DNA from: Eriocheir sinensis
Taxonomy: Eukaryota > Arthropoda > Malacostraca > Decapoda > Varunidae
Assembly (NCBI RefSeq): GCF_024679095.1
Contig: NC_066517.1
Location: 21,172,540 to 21,236,539 of the forward strand
Direction of reading: 5' to 3'
DNA: 64,000 nucleotides
A model generated the notes under the pieces. That model ran no database searches, was not told the DNA's origin, and saw nothing but the letters and a program-made list of their open reading frames with translations. Within the stretch, counting starts at the first letter, position 1. Every line of letters starts with the position of its first letter. A program made the position numbers and the translations under genes. Positions 13,982 to 26,271 of the stretch are shown here, piece by piece.

Positions 13982-15840
13982 AATACAGACATCATGTTAC
14001 TTATCGCTCCCCCTTCTCCTTCACTTCCTCCTTGTCTCTCTCCCTCCAAGCCAAACATTCGCAACGTAAACTAGAGGCTATTTCCCAAGAGCACTTTTAC
14101 GGGTGGTGCTCTTTTTGGTGTTTCTGTGACCTACTGAATGGATGTGGAGTTCGTATACTTGAAGGGACTCTCGTTCTGTAAGAGGTGAATGCTGCGGTAT
14201 GTGTGGAGAATTATAGATCAATTATAGATGTGGTAAAACAGGGTATACCGGCCATGGAGGCAAACGATGCTTAAATATTGCTCGTATGATCCAGCCTTAC
14301 GTTGATGATGGTAATGATAAGAAATACGGACATATCACTCCACGCAAGTTCCTACGCACCCCACGTCACCTATTCCTTCTGTAACCCTCCTCTTCCTACC
14401 CTGAGACTCGCAACGTAAACTAAGGTGATAATGAGAGGTTAAGAATACATAAATATCACTCTCCATGCATTCTCCAGCACCCTTTGACTCTTAGCCCTTC
14501 TGCATTACCTTCCTCCTCCTCCTTCTCCAAGTTTCTCTCTTTGCTAGCCTCGAGGACATGGAGTAAGCTAAGAAGGTTGTAATGATAGCCTGAAATATAA
14601 GCAGAGATATCGACACGGTTTTTTTTTTGTGTGTGTGTGTGTGTGAGAGTTCCTGAAAAGCTGCGTTATGTTGGGATACACGGAGAAGCTTTCGTCGCGA
14701 TGGGATTGAATGCTGCGCTAAGTGCGGACAATTACAGATCAATAGGCAATCAGGTAGGGTTTATTTTAACCTTTTCTTACCTGTTTTGAGTGTGTCATTA
14801 GTCACTAGTGTTGTTGTTTTTTACCCTGTCAGATGATACTAAAGGAGGAGTGAGAGGAAGAGGGTAAAGAGGAAGAACAGGAGGAGGATGGAGAGGAGGA
14901 GAAGAAGGGAAGGATAAAAAGAAGAGAAAGAGATTTAGGGCGGGATTATCAGTCAACCTCTTCCCTCTTCGTCGAAGCGTCTCTTAGAGAGTGTGCTTCC
15001 GTTTGGAGGTATTAGCAAACGCTCTCTTCTCTTCCCCCTTGGAAGCAATCGTTCCTTGTAGTGTTGGAACTATCAAACAAACGTTGAAAACCGAAAAATT
15101 AATGCATTTTAGGTACATTTCTATAATGGAAAATATTGTGTGGTTAATATTTATGTAAACAGTGTTTGATACAGTAACATACACTATGTATAGCAGAAAA
15201 TGTTCTATTGATGCGTTGGTTGGTAGCTGTGGCGAAGTTTGTTTGCAAGGCAGCCCGAGCCCCGGAGGCCGGAACCCGCCACTTTCATCCCAGCACTTCC
15301 AGCAGCAAGATCGAGAACAACAATGGCCTCCACACAACATGCAGCCTCCATGCTGGTGGTTCGAAGGGCCAGCCCAATAAACGCTCAAGAACGAGAACTG
15401 TTGTAAGAACTGGTGAATAGATAACCGGGCGGCGATTTCCGATGTTGGCTTATTATAGGAACAGTGAAGTCTTGAATAAACAGAAAAATATTGTTTCTCG
15501 TATTGTATAACTTTTTATATAAGGCCCAGAAAATTTAGATTGTTCTTATACAAAATTAATAATACAGTAACATAGAAAAATGTTGTAATAAATCATTCAA
15601 TGTGAGAAGATACTGGCGAAGAGGTGGTCTTCAGCTGCTCTTCCTGAAGGGAGAGAAAATAGTTCGTTTCCTTCCCGCTAGCCGCTTCCCGCGTTGCACA
15701 AAGACACTTCTCGTCACTGATAGTACCGTTTGTTCCATGAAGATTGCTTTCCTCGCGGGAAGGGGCAAGAGGTTGATTGAAAATACCGCAGTTACTCTTC
15801 CACTTATTTTCACCTGAAATTTACCAGACGGAAATGACAC
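13982..15840. other. no further gene seen downstream of the plus-strand gene
   Basis: Possible 3' UTR at the start; AATAAA occurs at about 15375 and 15474, but neither can be assigned. gattcgcaacgcaa (13948), cattcgcaacgtaaactag (14058) and gactcgcaacgtaaactaag (14404) indicate diverged local repeats. Confidence 0.45.
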
Positions 15841-15846
15841 CTATTG

Positions 15847-15847
<1 letters not shown>

Positions 15848-15922
<75 letters not shown>
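15848..15922. repeat. (GT)n microsatellite
   Basis: About 37 perfect GT units at one edge of a SINE. Confidence 0.98.
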
Positions 15923-15926
<4 letters not shown>

Positions 15927-15934
15927 CACCACGG

Positions 15935-16141
15935 CCTGATCAGGTGTTGGACTCGCAATCGCCAGCAGGTACCCTCCCGACATGAACAAGTGGTCTTTAT
16001 CGTCGATCTCTGGGTACTGACAGGACCTCACACACCACACACCCCATCCCCCTTGCTCCAGTGACCACTCCTAGTCAACGGAAAGAATCCGGTCTGAGCG
16101 GGCTCGAACCGCCGTCCTGTCAGACCATGAAGCCTGGCAGC

Positions 16142-16145
<4 letters not shown>
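15935..16145 (-). mobile_element. tRNA-derived SINE
   Basis: Minus-strand box B-like GCGGTTCGAGCCC at about 16101-16113, with a body containing gtcagtacccagagatcgac. It is bounded on both sides by GT microsatellites, so it may sit between two expanded tails. Confidence 0.5.

Positions 16146-16214
<69 letters not shown>
16145..16214. repeat. compound (GT)n(GA)n microsatellite
   Basis: GT to 16179 then GA to 16214, at the other edge of the SINE at 15935-16145. A poly(A) of about 18 bases follows at 16249. Confidence 0.97.
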
Positions 16215-16218
<4 letters not shown>

Positions 16219-16667
16219 ACAAGGTCAAAGAAACGAAAAGTTAGAAGGAAAAAAAAAAAAAAAAAGGAATTCATCGTGGAAAAAAGACGCGCAAAAAACA
16301 GGCTACAAGGAGGAGGAAATGCTGTGAGGCGAAGAGGAGGGCGGGAGGTAAAAGGATAGGAGGGTGGAGAGGGAAGGAAATGAATTAGGGGAAGAGGATT
16401 GAGAAATCAGGACGAGGAAAGGAAATAAGTAAATACATGAGAGAGAAAGGAGAGGAATAATAGAGGAGAGGCGGTGCAAGTGTGTGGAGACGACGGAAAA
16501 GGAAAAGGAGAGAAAACAGGAAAATAGGGCAAGGAAGCGGGTAGGTAGGAAAGGAGGAAGGGGAGGATGGAAGAGGGAAGGAAGGGCAATAGCGTAAGTG
16601 GAGAGGAGGAAAAAGGGCATAAAAGAAGCAAGGAGGGAAGAGAGGGAAAGAAAACGGGGGGAGGGAC

Positions 16668-16742
16668 AGTGGCCTTTTTAACTTTTTTTTTTCACCCTTG
16701 AGCTGCCTCTCGTGTAAAAAAAAAGGGCGTATGGCAGGAGAT
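16668..16742 (+). mobile_element. LINE 3' tail fragment
   Basis: A T-run followed by cacccttgagctgcctctcg and an A-run; the same tail motif is seen at 33995-34031 and, inverted, at 31076 and 60420. A similar but weaker match is at 2018-2058. Confidence 0.45.
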
Positions 16743-17479
16743 TAAAAATATTTGACATATGAAACGAAATATGAAACAGATCTAGAAGAGAGAACAGCAA
16801 TCATTTTACGAACCTTACAGGATACAAAATTAAAGAGAAAATTTAGCATGAAAAACACGTTTATATAATAAGGAGGGATCGCATAAACAAAGACGAGAGT
16901 AACATGAGACAGAGGAGCAAGAAAGAAAAAATATATATATATATATACTAAAGTAACATGACAAAAGATAGCGAAAAAAAAATGAGAATAACACTTATAA
17001 CGAAGGAAGTCTATATCAAATAAATACAAGTGTCGAAACAAAAAAATAATCAAACACGTTTCTAGTTAACGACATGTTTCTATATAGTTAACAAGGTAAT
17101 CAGACAATTGGACTGATCATTTTTTAATAAGAGACGCAAATTAATAATTCAGCTAGCCAGGAGACCAGAAAAGGAGCAAGAAAAAAGGTGTGACAAGAAT
17201 ATTTCAAGAGGCAGCCCAGTGCGCAAGAGAACGATAAAGAATGAGAAAAGTTGGAGGCAACACAAACCGCAGAGAGGAAAGAAAGATATTTGAGGACGAA
17301 AATGGAAAAACGTCGAAAGAAACTTGGAAGGATAGATAAAAGAGAAATTAGGGTAAAGAAAAACGAGAATGTAAGAATGGATGAAAACATGGAAACATGG
17401 AAAGGCGAACAACAGAAAGCCTACTGGCTCTTTACAAGGTTGCCGACTTTAGTGATATGAACTGCTCGACGGTCACTTC

Positions 17480-17660
17480 GAGCAGATCAAAGCTATTCGG
17501 TGCGTACGTTCAATTTACTCCTGTTGCAACGAAGTAACGGTCGATGCGATTTTAGAGGGAGAAAAATGTTATTTTGCACTTACTACTTCAGCAGGGAGGT
17601 TATTCCGATGGCATACGACTCTGCGAGAGAAGAAACTCCTGACAATATCTGCACTGCATT
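17480..17660 (-). mobile_element. LINE RT C-terminal fragment (second family)
   Basis: The minus frame reads SFFSRRVVCHRNNLPAEVVS, the conserved end of many LINE reverse transcriptases (consensus like RVV..WN.LPA.VV), followed in another frame by a typical basic tail. The ORF upstream to 17979 has no recognised domain. Confidence 0.6.
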
Positions 17661-17989
17661 CCCTCGATTGGACAGTGTTACGGCCGGGTCTTTCCCGCGC
17701 CTTTGTTGTTTTTGTTTTTTTCACTGACACGGTGGGGTCACCCACATGGCCTGTCGTGTGACCCTTTGATTGCGCTGGTATTTCCGCCCTCATCGACCCA
17801 GCACGAAATGGAGATTTCCGGTTTGGGGAGCGAGGCCTAGTAACCACCCGGGTTCTCTGGAATTTTTCGCCCGCCGACTTGGTTTCCCACGCTCGGGCAC
17901 AGCACCCCACAGCCCGCCCGCCTGACGATCGCGCGGCGACCCGGGGTCGATGTTGCCATATAACTATTTTAAGTTTCATTTATATTCTC

Positions 17990-18362
17990 CTGTGCGTTGT
18001 TAGGTGTTATATATTTCCCTTGTACATTTTCCTTTTATGTTAAGATTAGCAAATGTGTTTATTGTACTTAGATTGTGTAAAACTGAGTTGTCGTGGAAGG
18101 CTGTTGTCCCGCACCGCCGGCGACGGCTGGCAACCCTTGCGGCGGGGCGGCGGACAGTCCCGCCCTTTAACTTCATTCTTGAACTTTGTAATAAAAAACA
18201 GTACGCCGTCCGCCCGGCACCCCTCTCCCTTTTACTTCCGCTCTGTTCCTTCTCCCCTCTACTCTATCCCGTGAATGCATTTTGTTTTTTGCTAGGTTAA
18301 GCATATGCATGTACCCCTACTCTGTACATTCCCCCCAACTTTTCTAAATAAAAATTTGAAAT
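17990..18362 (+). mobile_element. LINE-like 3' UTR with A/T-rich tail
   Basis: No coding frame; ends ttttctaaataaaaatttga followed by aatttgaattga, a tail type common at 3' ends of non-LTR elements. It contains a GC-rich insert (18110-18170). Assignment is by pattern only. Confidence 0.35.
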
Positions 18363-18363
18363 T

Positions 18364-18436
18364 TGAATTGAGGGTGCTCTCTAGTGCAGTGGTTAGCACA
18401 CTCGGCTCACAACCGAGAGAAATGATGTACCCCGTT
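18364..18436 (+). mobile_element. tRNA-like (valine type) SINE head fragment
   Basis: ctctctagtgcagtggttag followed by cacactcggctcacaaccga resembles the D and anticodon arms of a valine tRNA. The T arm is missing, so this is not a functional tRNA gene. Confidence 0.4.
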
Positions 18437-18577
18437 AGCGTCTCTTTCCCAGTGAAAAGAGATTGAGTCGCCTGAGTCGTTCTTCATAAGGCTGAGCCCT
18501 TAAAAGTGGAATCCGTATATGAAGAGCCGACTCATGCGACGCAACCTCTTTTCACTAGAAAAGAGACGCTAATGAGG
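18437..18577. repeat. imperfect inverted repeat, about 45-bp arms
   Basis: gttagcgtctctttcccagt and on to about 18482 pairs with 18527-18575 (tttcactagaaaagagacgc), including gactca/tgagtc ends. The spacer is about 45 bp. It follows directly on the tRNA-like fragment. Confidence 0.6.
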
Positions 18578-18579
18578 GG

Positions 18580-18830
18580 ATATGATTCAGGTCTTCCAGT
18601 ACTCCCAAGAACTTTAATAACGTCGACCATTTTAAGTTTTTTGAGCTACAAACCAACTCAAGAACCAGACACAACAGTTCATCTATCGCCTAAGCGAGGC
18701 GATGCAAAACAGATATTGAGAGGAGTTTTTTCTCAGAGTCATACGCCATTGGAACAACCTTCCTGCTGAAGTAGTAAGCGGACACCATCAACTCCTTAGA
18801 AAATCGCTGTGACCGAGAGTAACGATAATG
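18580..18830 (+). mobile_element. LINE RT C-terminal fragment (second family), frameshifted
   Basis: One plus frame gives SPKRGDAKQILRG, and the next gives FFLRVIRHWNNLPAEVVSGH and LLRKSL before a stop. This is the same family end as at 17480-17660, in the opposite orientation. Confidence 0.6.
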
Positions 18831-18889
18831 AAAGCTGATGGAATACATAACTAGAATTCTTCTCTTAAACTAAAATAACAAAAAAGATA

Positions 18890-19520
18890 AGAAGGATGAA
18901 GGCCATAAAGAAAATGAAGACAGAGGGAAGGCAATAAAGTGGATAGCAAGGGACTTCATGACGGTGGCAGTGAGAGACAGTAGGAATGAAGGAACCTGCA
19001 GAGAATAGTGGGTGAATTGGATAACCAACGCAGAAAGGAATATGAAACGAATAACAAGTGACACCATAGAGTAAAAAACAGGCTGGTGAGACAGATAACA
19101 ACAATACTGCTTCTCTACTTTCCGACAAGATAAAAATACAAAACTAAGGGAAATGGAGTAACAAAAAATAACAGGCGATAAAAGGTAACAGAGTGTAGAC
19201 ATAGGAAGCTGGAGGAGAGATAACACCAGTTTCCCTTCAATCTTCGACCCCGTTAGCACAAGAGAGACTGGGGTGAAGACAATGGGGAGTAAATAAAATG
19301 ACAAACGAATAATACGGGAAACAATGGAGGTTAACACCCAATTAGGATAAAGGGAGGTGGGGGGACAGGTAATTACGATTCCTCATCTTGCATTCTGTTA
19401 GTATAAGAAAGAATATGAGTGAAGACGAAGGGGAGTAAAGAGAATAACAAATGGGTAATACGGGAAACAATGAAGGGGAACAAACGTAATTAGAATAGGG
19501 GAAAGTGGGTAAACAGGCAC
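18890..19520. repeat. eroded tandem array, period about 144 bp
   Basis: gttagcacaagagagactgg (19252) and gttagtataagaaagaatat (19396), as well as gggaaacaatggagg (19317) and gggaaacaatgaagg (19462), repeat at 144-145 bp. Weaker copies (tgacaccatagagtaaaa; ggagagataacacca) extend it leftwards. Confidence 0.6.
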
Positions 19521-19693
19521 CTCTGATTCTTCTCCCCTTCTCCCCGCCAGCGGTCTGTATCAACGCTGACGTAATTATTGTGGCGGCGCTAAGGACTGTT
19601 ACTAATTGAGACCATTAAAGACACTCAGGTACACGTAAACACATGCCCAGGTACAGGTAAACAGGTTAATGCAGGAAGGGAGACACAAAGGCG

Positions 19694-19724
<31 letters not shown>

Positions 19725-20685
19725 CACATATACGAGCTTAGGGCAGACGAGACACTGATATACCTTTGTCCTTGAAGGGTAATCTGCGTCTAACGAGCGA
19801 GGCACAAAATCGATAGACACGGACGAGAGAGGGTGAAATAATAATGAATAAATGATTCGAACACGTCGCTTCATCCTACCGTCCTCTGCACTTCACACCG
19901 TCCTGTCCCATGTACTACTTTTCTTCAAACAAAGGGAGGATTATTATTTTCTTTTTACTGAGCAATAGCTGGATTACAGAGTTCTGCTTCTATTGGCGTT
20001 ATATGAATTTTTTTTTTTTTCCTTTAACCTTTAATCTACCCCCTCTTTCTTTCTGTAGCGAGAGAAAGATGCAGACAGACAAAGAGATAAATAGATATAG
20101 ATATAGTTATTTTTTTCTTAAAGTACCTCCTTTTATTTTGTGGAAAGAGAGAGACCGATAGATAGAGAAATTATTTTTTTTATAAAGTTAGACGAGATCT
20201 GTGTAATACAAACTTTTTAAGATGGGTGTACGAGACTCGCACCACCCAAACTTCTTAATTTACTGGTCCTGGGACTGATTGCGAACCTTTTGTTTCCGTG
20301 TAATCATCAAATGGAGCAGCCTGGGTACTTTGGGTTCGCTTCAAGTTATCGACGAAAAGCTTTGATTGGCGTCTGAGGTTCTTGTGGAGACGCGGCGCAC
20401 AGTCGACGCAACGCCGGGCATACTAATCACTTTGTATGTCGGTCCTACACTCGACTCTAATCATTGCCACTTCGAGAACTTTTCAAAATACTACTCGTGA
20501 AGAAAAAACGGTTGAGGCACATGTTGATTAAACACAGCAAACCTTCAATAAACCTCGACTAAAGGCTTTAATATACTACACAGAAAAGAAAATGAGTGAG
20601 GTCTATAATGACTAAGTAAGTTAATCTTCTTAATAACGAGCCCAAACTGAACGAATAAATTATTCGTGGAACCATATAAGCTTTT

Positions 20686-20803
<118 letters not shown>

Positions 20804-20806
20804 ACG

Positions 20807-21078
20807 GCCTCGTGTTCAGGAGGACGCAGTTCAATCGCCCGGTGCCACCAAGCTGGGATTTTCAGCCGCCGCAGTGGCTTAAAACTACCCACATGCTGTC
20901 CAGAAGACCACCTATCCTTGGACTCTAGATTCAAGGATCAAAATGAGCTCTGGGAGGCAGCATGAGCCAATGCAAGATGGCGCCACTATAAACACTCGCC
21001 TGCGCCAGAACAGGCTGGGCCGACCATCAGGACCCACTGATATGAAGCCTTTGTTGCAATAGAAGCAACAATGTAAAA

Positions 21079-21086
<8 letters not shown>
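20807..21086 (+). mobile_element. tRNA-derived SINE, 5'-truncated copy
   Basis: Starts inside the tRNA head (gcagttcaatcgcccgg) and shares the body motifs cttaaaactacccacatgct and gatggcgccactataaacac with 41126-41461. A poly(A) tail at 21074-21087 is extended by (TA)n. A (TA)n tract also lies directly at its 5' side. Confidence 0.8.

Positions 21087-21150
<64 letters not shown>
21087..21150. repeat. (TA)n microsatellite
   Basis: About 31 TA units growing directly out of the SINE poly(A) tail. Confidence 0.98.
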
Positions 21151-21152
<2 letters not shown>

Positions 21153-21159
21153 GTTCTCT

Positions 21160-21386
21160 AATCATAATCGATTCAGACTAAAGAAAGAGGCGTGATACCT
21201 CCCCACCTTAAAGGGGTTGAAGGCAAAGGAAGGAGTAAATATAGACGAATGAGGGATGTTTCGGAGCTTACTAGTGAAAAGGAAGAAAGAATGAAGATAC
21301 TTGTTAACTCTTGCATTAGGAAGTTGGACATTAATGATTTCCGGAAAAATTGAACTATGGAAAAAACAACTTGGTAATCCCCTCAA
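21160..21386 (-). mobile_element. 5'-truncated LINE 3' end (RT C-terminus)
   Basis: The minus frame reads NARVNKYLHSFFLFTSKL and FNPFKVGRY, the degraded C-terminal region I associate with the LINE family at 31.2-32.4 kb. A (TA)n tract lies next to its 3' end. Confidence 0.55.
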
Positions 21387-21439
21387 TTATCTTGTTAAAT
21401 GAATGGCTTGCTGTACTGACAAGAAATTATCAGAGGGCT

Positions 21440-21930
21440 AAGGCCCCTTTCACACGGGGCCACTCAGCAGCGCTCCCGCTGGTAAATAATAGAGATGAAT
21501 GGAGGTTTTCACACGCAGCCACGACCATAAAAAAGAAGCGCTGCAGACGGATTCGCTGCCGGTGGCGACCACAAAAAAATGCGCTGCTCGTCGCGTTACG
21601 TGGCATTCAATGGCAGTTTTCACACGTAGCTACAGCAGCGCCACTTTTTTTTTTAGCAACGCGTGCGTGGAGCGACAGTAGCACTCCTAACGCCCTATTC
21701 AATTTTAGCAGCGTTGCTCAGAAGCGCTGCTAATTCGACACACATCCCACATCACTTTCTAGAAAGATACGCAGCGCTTTCCAGCAGCACTGCTACAATT
21801 GAGTCGAGCATGAGTAGCGCTGCTGCAGCGCTGCTGAGAAGCGCTGCTGAGTGGCCCCGTATGAAAGGAATCTAATTTTAGCAGCGCTGCTGAGAAGCGC
21901 TGCCAAGAGGCCCCGTGCAAAAGGGGCCTT
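21440..21930. mobile_element. TIR element rich in GCAGCGCTGC palindromes
   Basis: Left end AAGGCCCCTTTCACACGG and right end (reverse) AAGGCCCCTTTTGCACGG form terminal inverted repeats that continue into ggccactcagcagcgct. The interior repeats agcagcgctgctgagaagcg and ttcacacg many times. A second inner right end at about 21850-21870 suggests internal duplication. No clear target duplication was seen. The gene content is nil; the 60-127-codon open frames are shadows. Confidence 0.75.
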
Positions 21931-22504
21931 GTTTTTTACTTTGGTCAATTTATGTGCAACAGCTCGTTTTAGCTGAGGAATTTTACTTATTCCCAAATAA
22001 CGAGAACTAAATGGAATGCCGAATACAGATCGGTGAGCATTCTCTGAGTGGCGTATATATGCTACTGCACTATACGTGTATATAAACGTAGGTAAAGATG
22101 ACGTGCATGATTCCTCTGTACATAAGAATGCTTATGACGAATACTAAAAACGATAAGAATGCTAACTCATATGGTGTCTACTAACTGGCCCTACTCTAAG
22201 TGTTGTGTATACACTGAAAAATCTATGTATATATATTATATCTACTTGGTTAATTAAGGGTGTGTGTAGATCACTTCTGTATATAGACTGCACACGGTAG
22301 GTATACAGGCGAAGATAGGCACAAATCCCCCTTCCAGTTCAGCTTTAACTCAACGCAACTTTCACCTAAACGTAATTACATCCACCTACCGACGCTGCCT
22401 CCTGAAGAGCAGCAAATAACTTCGGTGTTTTTATCCACGAATCTGAAACTTGTTGGGAAATTGTTTCTAAACCTGTTTCTTACGTACTTCCCTACACTAC
22501 TGGA

Positions 22505-22800
22505 ATAAAGGCTATGACTCAAGGGTACACCAGTCCTTAACCAAATTATGTGTTTTCTTTCATTCCTTTACTTACACAAATGGCGCAAAGGATATGAGCT
22601 GCAGGGTATACTATTCCTTAACCTATTTATACGTGTTTTCTAGTATTGCTTTACCTGCACAAATGGAAAATAGATTATTAGCTGTAGAGTATACCGTTCA
22701 AGAATCTATATATAAATATGCTTTACAATATTTACCCAGCCAAACGGACTAAGAGCTAAGAACTACAGTATATACCATTCTTTAAGCTACATACGTGTAT
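22505..22800. repeat. eroded tandem array, period about 80 bp
   Basis: Module gatatgagctgcagggtata plus ctattccttaacc at 22507, 22588, 22671 and 22748, with a separated copy at 23173. A/T-rich and non-coding. Confidence 0.6.
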
Positions 22801-24146
22801 CCTGATTCATTATCTGCTGAGCGCCTTACAAAAAATATAAAGGGAAATCTAAGAAGTGGAACAAGAGAAATGAAAGGAAAAATGTTGGGCATAACTTAGA
22901 GACAGGAAGCGAGTGTTATGAATTAGGAAACTGACAAAGGCTGCAGATATTCTGATGACGATTCAGAGCAAGAAATGACCTTGGACGGGTTATAATTATC
23001 ATACGTAAAGCAGACAATAGAGGAAAAAATTGAAACTAACAGAATAGAGGCACAGAAATTGTAGAAATCGGGGGAGAGGGATAACCAATGATATAGATAT
23101 TTGCCAGAGAAGGAACACAATAGGAAGGGCCTTGGTTATGTAGTGATCAAGTAATGGTTAATAATGATGATGACCGCTATGAACTACAAAGGTATATCAT
23201 TCCCTTAATCTGTGCTATATAACGTGTTCTACTTTCTTTATTTTCCTCCATATACCGCGCAAAGACTGTCGAGCCACCCGGTATAAAACTTGTAATCCTG
23301 CAAACGTGTTTTTTTTTCTTTTTTTGCGTCTTCATTTACAAACACAAAATGGAGCGCATGGAAACTGCACACAGAACCGGGGGAAATTCTCGACTCAATC
23401 CCTTTTAAATTATGTGCCTGACCTCAACCCCCCCCCCTCCCCCCCAACCAACATACATAATGCAGGTCAGTGGGACAACAGTAATGGCCTCACCAACAAC
23501 CGACAAATAGCATTAACCTTAAACAGACATGGGATATACACCAAATGGCGCACACTCCAGGAAACACACAGGAAACCACTATTTGGAGCGGGTGGTGGGA
23601 TGAGGCGGAGGCGGGGAGACGAGGGCGGGAGAGAGGAAGGAAATAGAAAACAAGGGTGATAGTGGGAGGATGAGGATAAGATAAAAAAAAAAAAATTATG
23701 GAACACGCACGGAATGCAATGCCAGCGCAGGCCGAAAGAAAAGAGACGAGGATGTGTGTAGCAAAGGGTAAGGAATTAAGAAGACGAGGGTGGAGATGGC
23801 ACTGAAATAGGGAGGAAAAAAAAATAAAGAACATGGGAGAGGGGAAAAGGAAAGTTAGGGTAGGGGCCGAGGATAAAATGGAAGTGTTAGGAGTGAGAGG
23901 AAGGAAAACAGCAATGGAAAGAGGGAGATAAAGGTAGTGTGGTAATAAAATAGATATGAAAGAGGGAGATGACAAGGGTGAAAGGGTTAGGGACGAGGAT
24001 AGAGTGCCAGTATAGGGAAGAGGGAATAAGGACGAGGACGAGTGACGAGCGAAGAGGAGGAAAAAAAGAAGAGGCCAAGGTTAATATTCTCAGACACTCG
24101 CATCTCACATCAACAATTCCAAAGGTCGAAAAGGAGGTCAATCGGG

Positions 24147-24241
24147 TTCTTAGGATTTTTTTTATTTATTTATTAGGTTCATGGTAAAGAAAGGCCAAAC
24201 TACCACTAGGTTCATAAAAATTGCACTGGAAATCCTAAGAA
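24147..24241. mobile_element. small inverted-repeat element, 95 bp
   Basis: ttcttaggatt (24147-24157) and aatcctaagaa (24231-24241) are exact inverted repeats around an A/T-rich core. It could be a short MITE or chance. Confidence 0.3.
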
Positions 24242-24299
24242 AGTTTTGTCAAATTTGTGTGCTAGGGCGTCGAAATGTTGAAGTAGAGGATGTAAGGTA

Positions 24300-24772
24300 G
24301 AGGATGGAGGGTGAGGAAGAGTGAGAAGGAGTTAAGGACGAGATCGTGAGGCAGATAAAGTGATACTAGAGAAGAGGACGACAGTGAGTTAGGAGGTCTG
24401 AGTTGAGAAAGGGATGAGATAAAGGGATGAGAAGGAAAAGGGTGACTGAATTTAAGGATGGCGGGTGAGGAAGAGTGAGAAGGAATTAAGGACAAGATCG
24501 TGAAGGCAGATAAAGTGATACTAGAGAAGAGGACGAGAGTGAGTTAGGAGGTCTGAGTTGAGAAAAGGATAAGACAAAGGGATGAGAAGGAAAAGGGTGA
24601 CTGAAATTAAGGATGGCGGGTGAGGAAGAGTGAGAAGGAGTTAAGGACAAGATCGTGAAGGCAGATAAAGTGATACTAGAGAAGAGGACGAGAGTGAGTT
24701 AAGAGGTCTGAGTTGAGAAAAGGATAAGACAAAGGGATGAGAAGAAAAAGGGTGACTGAAATTAAGAAACGT
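24300..24772. repeat. 155-bp tandem repeat, 3 units, purine-rich
   Basis: Units start with gtgaggaagagtgagaagga at 24311, 24465 and 24620, followed by gataaagtgatactagagaa and aggaggtctgagttgagaaa. All purine-rich on the plus strand; no coding content. Confidence 0.9.
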
Positions 24773-26014
24773 GACAGAGATTGAGATTGATGATGAGGGA
24801 GGAGGAGAGGAGTCGAGAAAAAGAGTGAAGGAGAGATACCGGGATGGTGTAAAAAAAGGGGAGGGAGAGCAAGGGTGGGAAGAGGACAAAGGAGGGAGTG
24901 AGTGCACCTGCCTCCAGTTGTGTATCACTCGCTGCTACACAACATCATAAAGCATTTCCAAGCTGCAATCACCATTCACTCACTCGTCTAAATTGCTTTG
25001 GTTCAGTCTATCAAGCGTCCGCAACACAAACACGGCAAGGAAACCAAAGGACGAGACGTATTGCTGTATTTGTTCACGAGTTTCATCAACACAACTACAC
25101 GTACAGTTCTAGTAAATCATATCAAATACTTTTCTGACTACTGGTATATATGTCGATACATGTGTGTGTGTGTGTGTGTGTGTGCGTGTGTGTGTACGAT
25201 GAAGCGTATGTACGTACATGTCGAGATGAATGTAATTAATTTGTTTCCGAATAAATAAATAAAATGTTATTGTTGTATTACTTCCCGACGATGAAAGTGG
25301 GACGGTATGCGTTTCAGAGTTAATGGAGGCGAGGGAGGCGGGGACAGTGGCCACACCTACGCACGGCGGCAAATGAGGTGGAAAACAACGAATATTTCAC
25401 GAGCCATATGAACGCCAAAACAAAGGAGGAATCAATGCAGTTCATAGTATGTCAAATAGCCACACAATTTATACAGCGTAACTTCCACAGGTCATATTTC
25501 TCTCATGACCAAGTTAGTTGAGCGCACAGACAGACGCACAGCTAGAGACAAAAGTGGTACTGATTACATTGCTTCCACAGTTCATATTTCTCATTCCCAA
25601 GCTAGGCACACAAGACACATGGAGACGCAGACGCACACAAACAGAGGTAGAGAATAATCAGTTTCGAGGGTACAACATCACAGACCTCTACACTTTCATC
25701 CCCCCACAGGCGGACAGACAGACTGACACAGACAGAGATAGAGAAAAATCAACTTTAAGGTTATGACTTTTCAGACTTCTGTTCTTTTATCTCCCAGAAA
25801 AGACGCAGACAAACAGGCAGACAGACAACACAACACAAGACAATTTCGGCGGCGCATCTTGGCAACTTTTATCCTCTCTGCTGACATTCCATTTATACTT
25901 TTTTTCTTCCTTCGTGTTGCCAGATTGCAGAGGGAAACTTTAGAGCCTCGAACGTCGCCGTCCCCGGAAACACACCGTGACACAAATAAACTCTTTGATA
26001 ATGTATAAAATAAT
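24773..26014. other. intergenic DNA, no gene seen
   Basis: Mixed composition, short GT tract at 25161, no supported ORF. 23280-24146 is purine-rich in its second half; 26271-27267 and 27475-28302 also show no gene beyond the weak exon listed. Confidence 0.5.
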
Positions 26015-26062
26015 GATAATAATAATAACAATAACAATGACAACAATAACAATAACAACAAC

Positions 26063-26127
<65 letters not shown>

Positions 26128-26177
26128 TAATAATAATAACAATAATAATAATAGCAATAATAATAAATATTTGTAGC

Positions 26178-26270
<93 letters not shown>
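26015..26270. repeat. (TAA)n microsatellite
   Basis: About 80 TAA/CAA units with a few interruptions; it produces long homopolymeric open frames in several frames that are not genes. Confidence 0.98.

Positions 26271-26271
<1 letters not shown>

Noticed and set aside
17569..17979. 136-codon minus ORF as a gene
   Set aside because: Only its last 25 residues are recognisable, and these are a LINE reverse-transcriptase end; the rest is GC-rich chance reading.
23490..23975. 161-codon minus ORF, Ser/Pro/Leu-rich
   Set aside because: Lies opposite a purine-rich strand; composition alone explains it. The same holds for the ORFs at 1571-2085 and 2133-2738.
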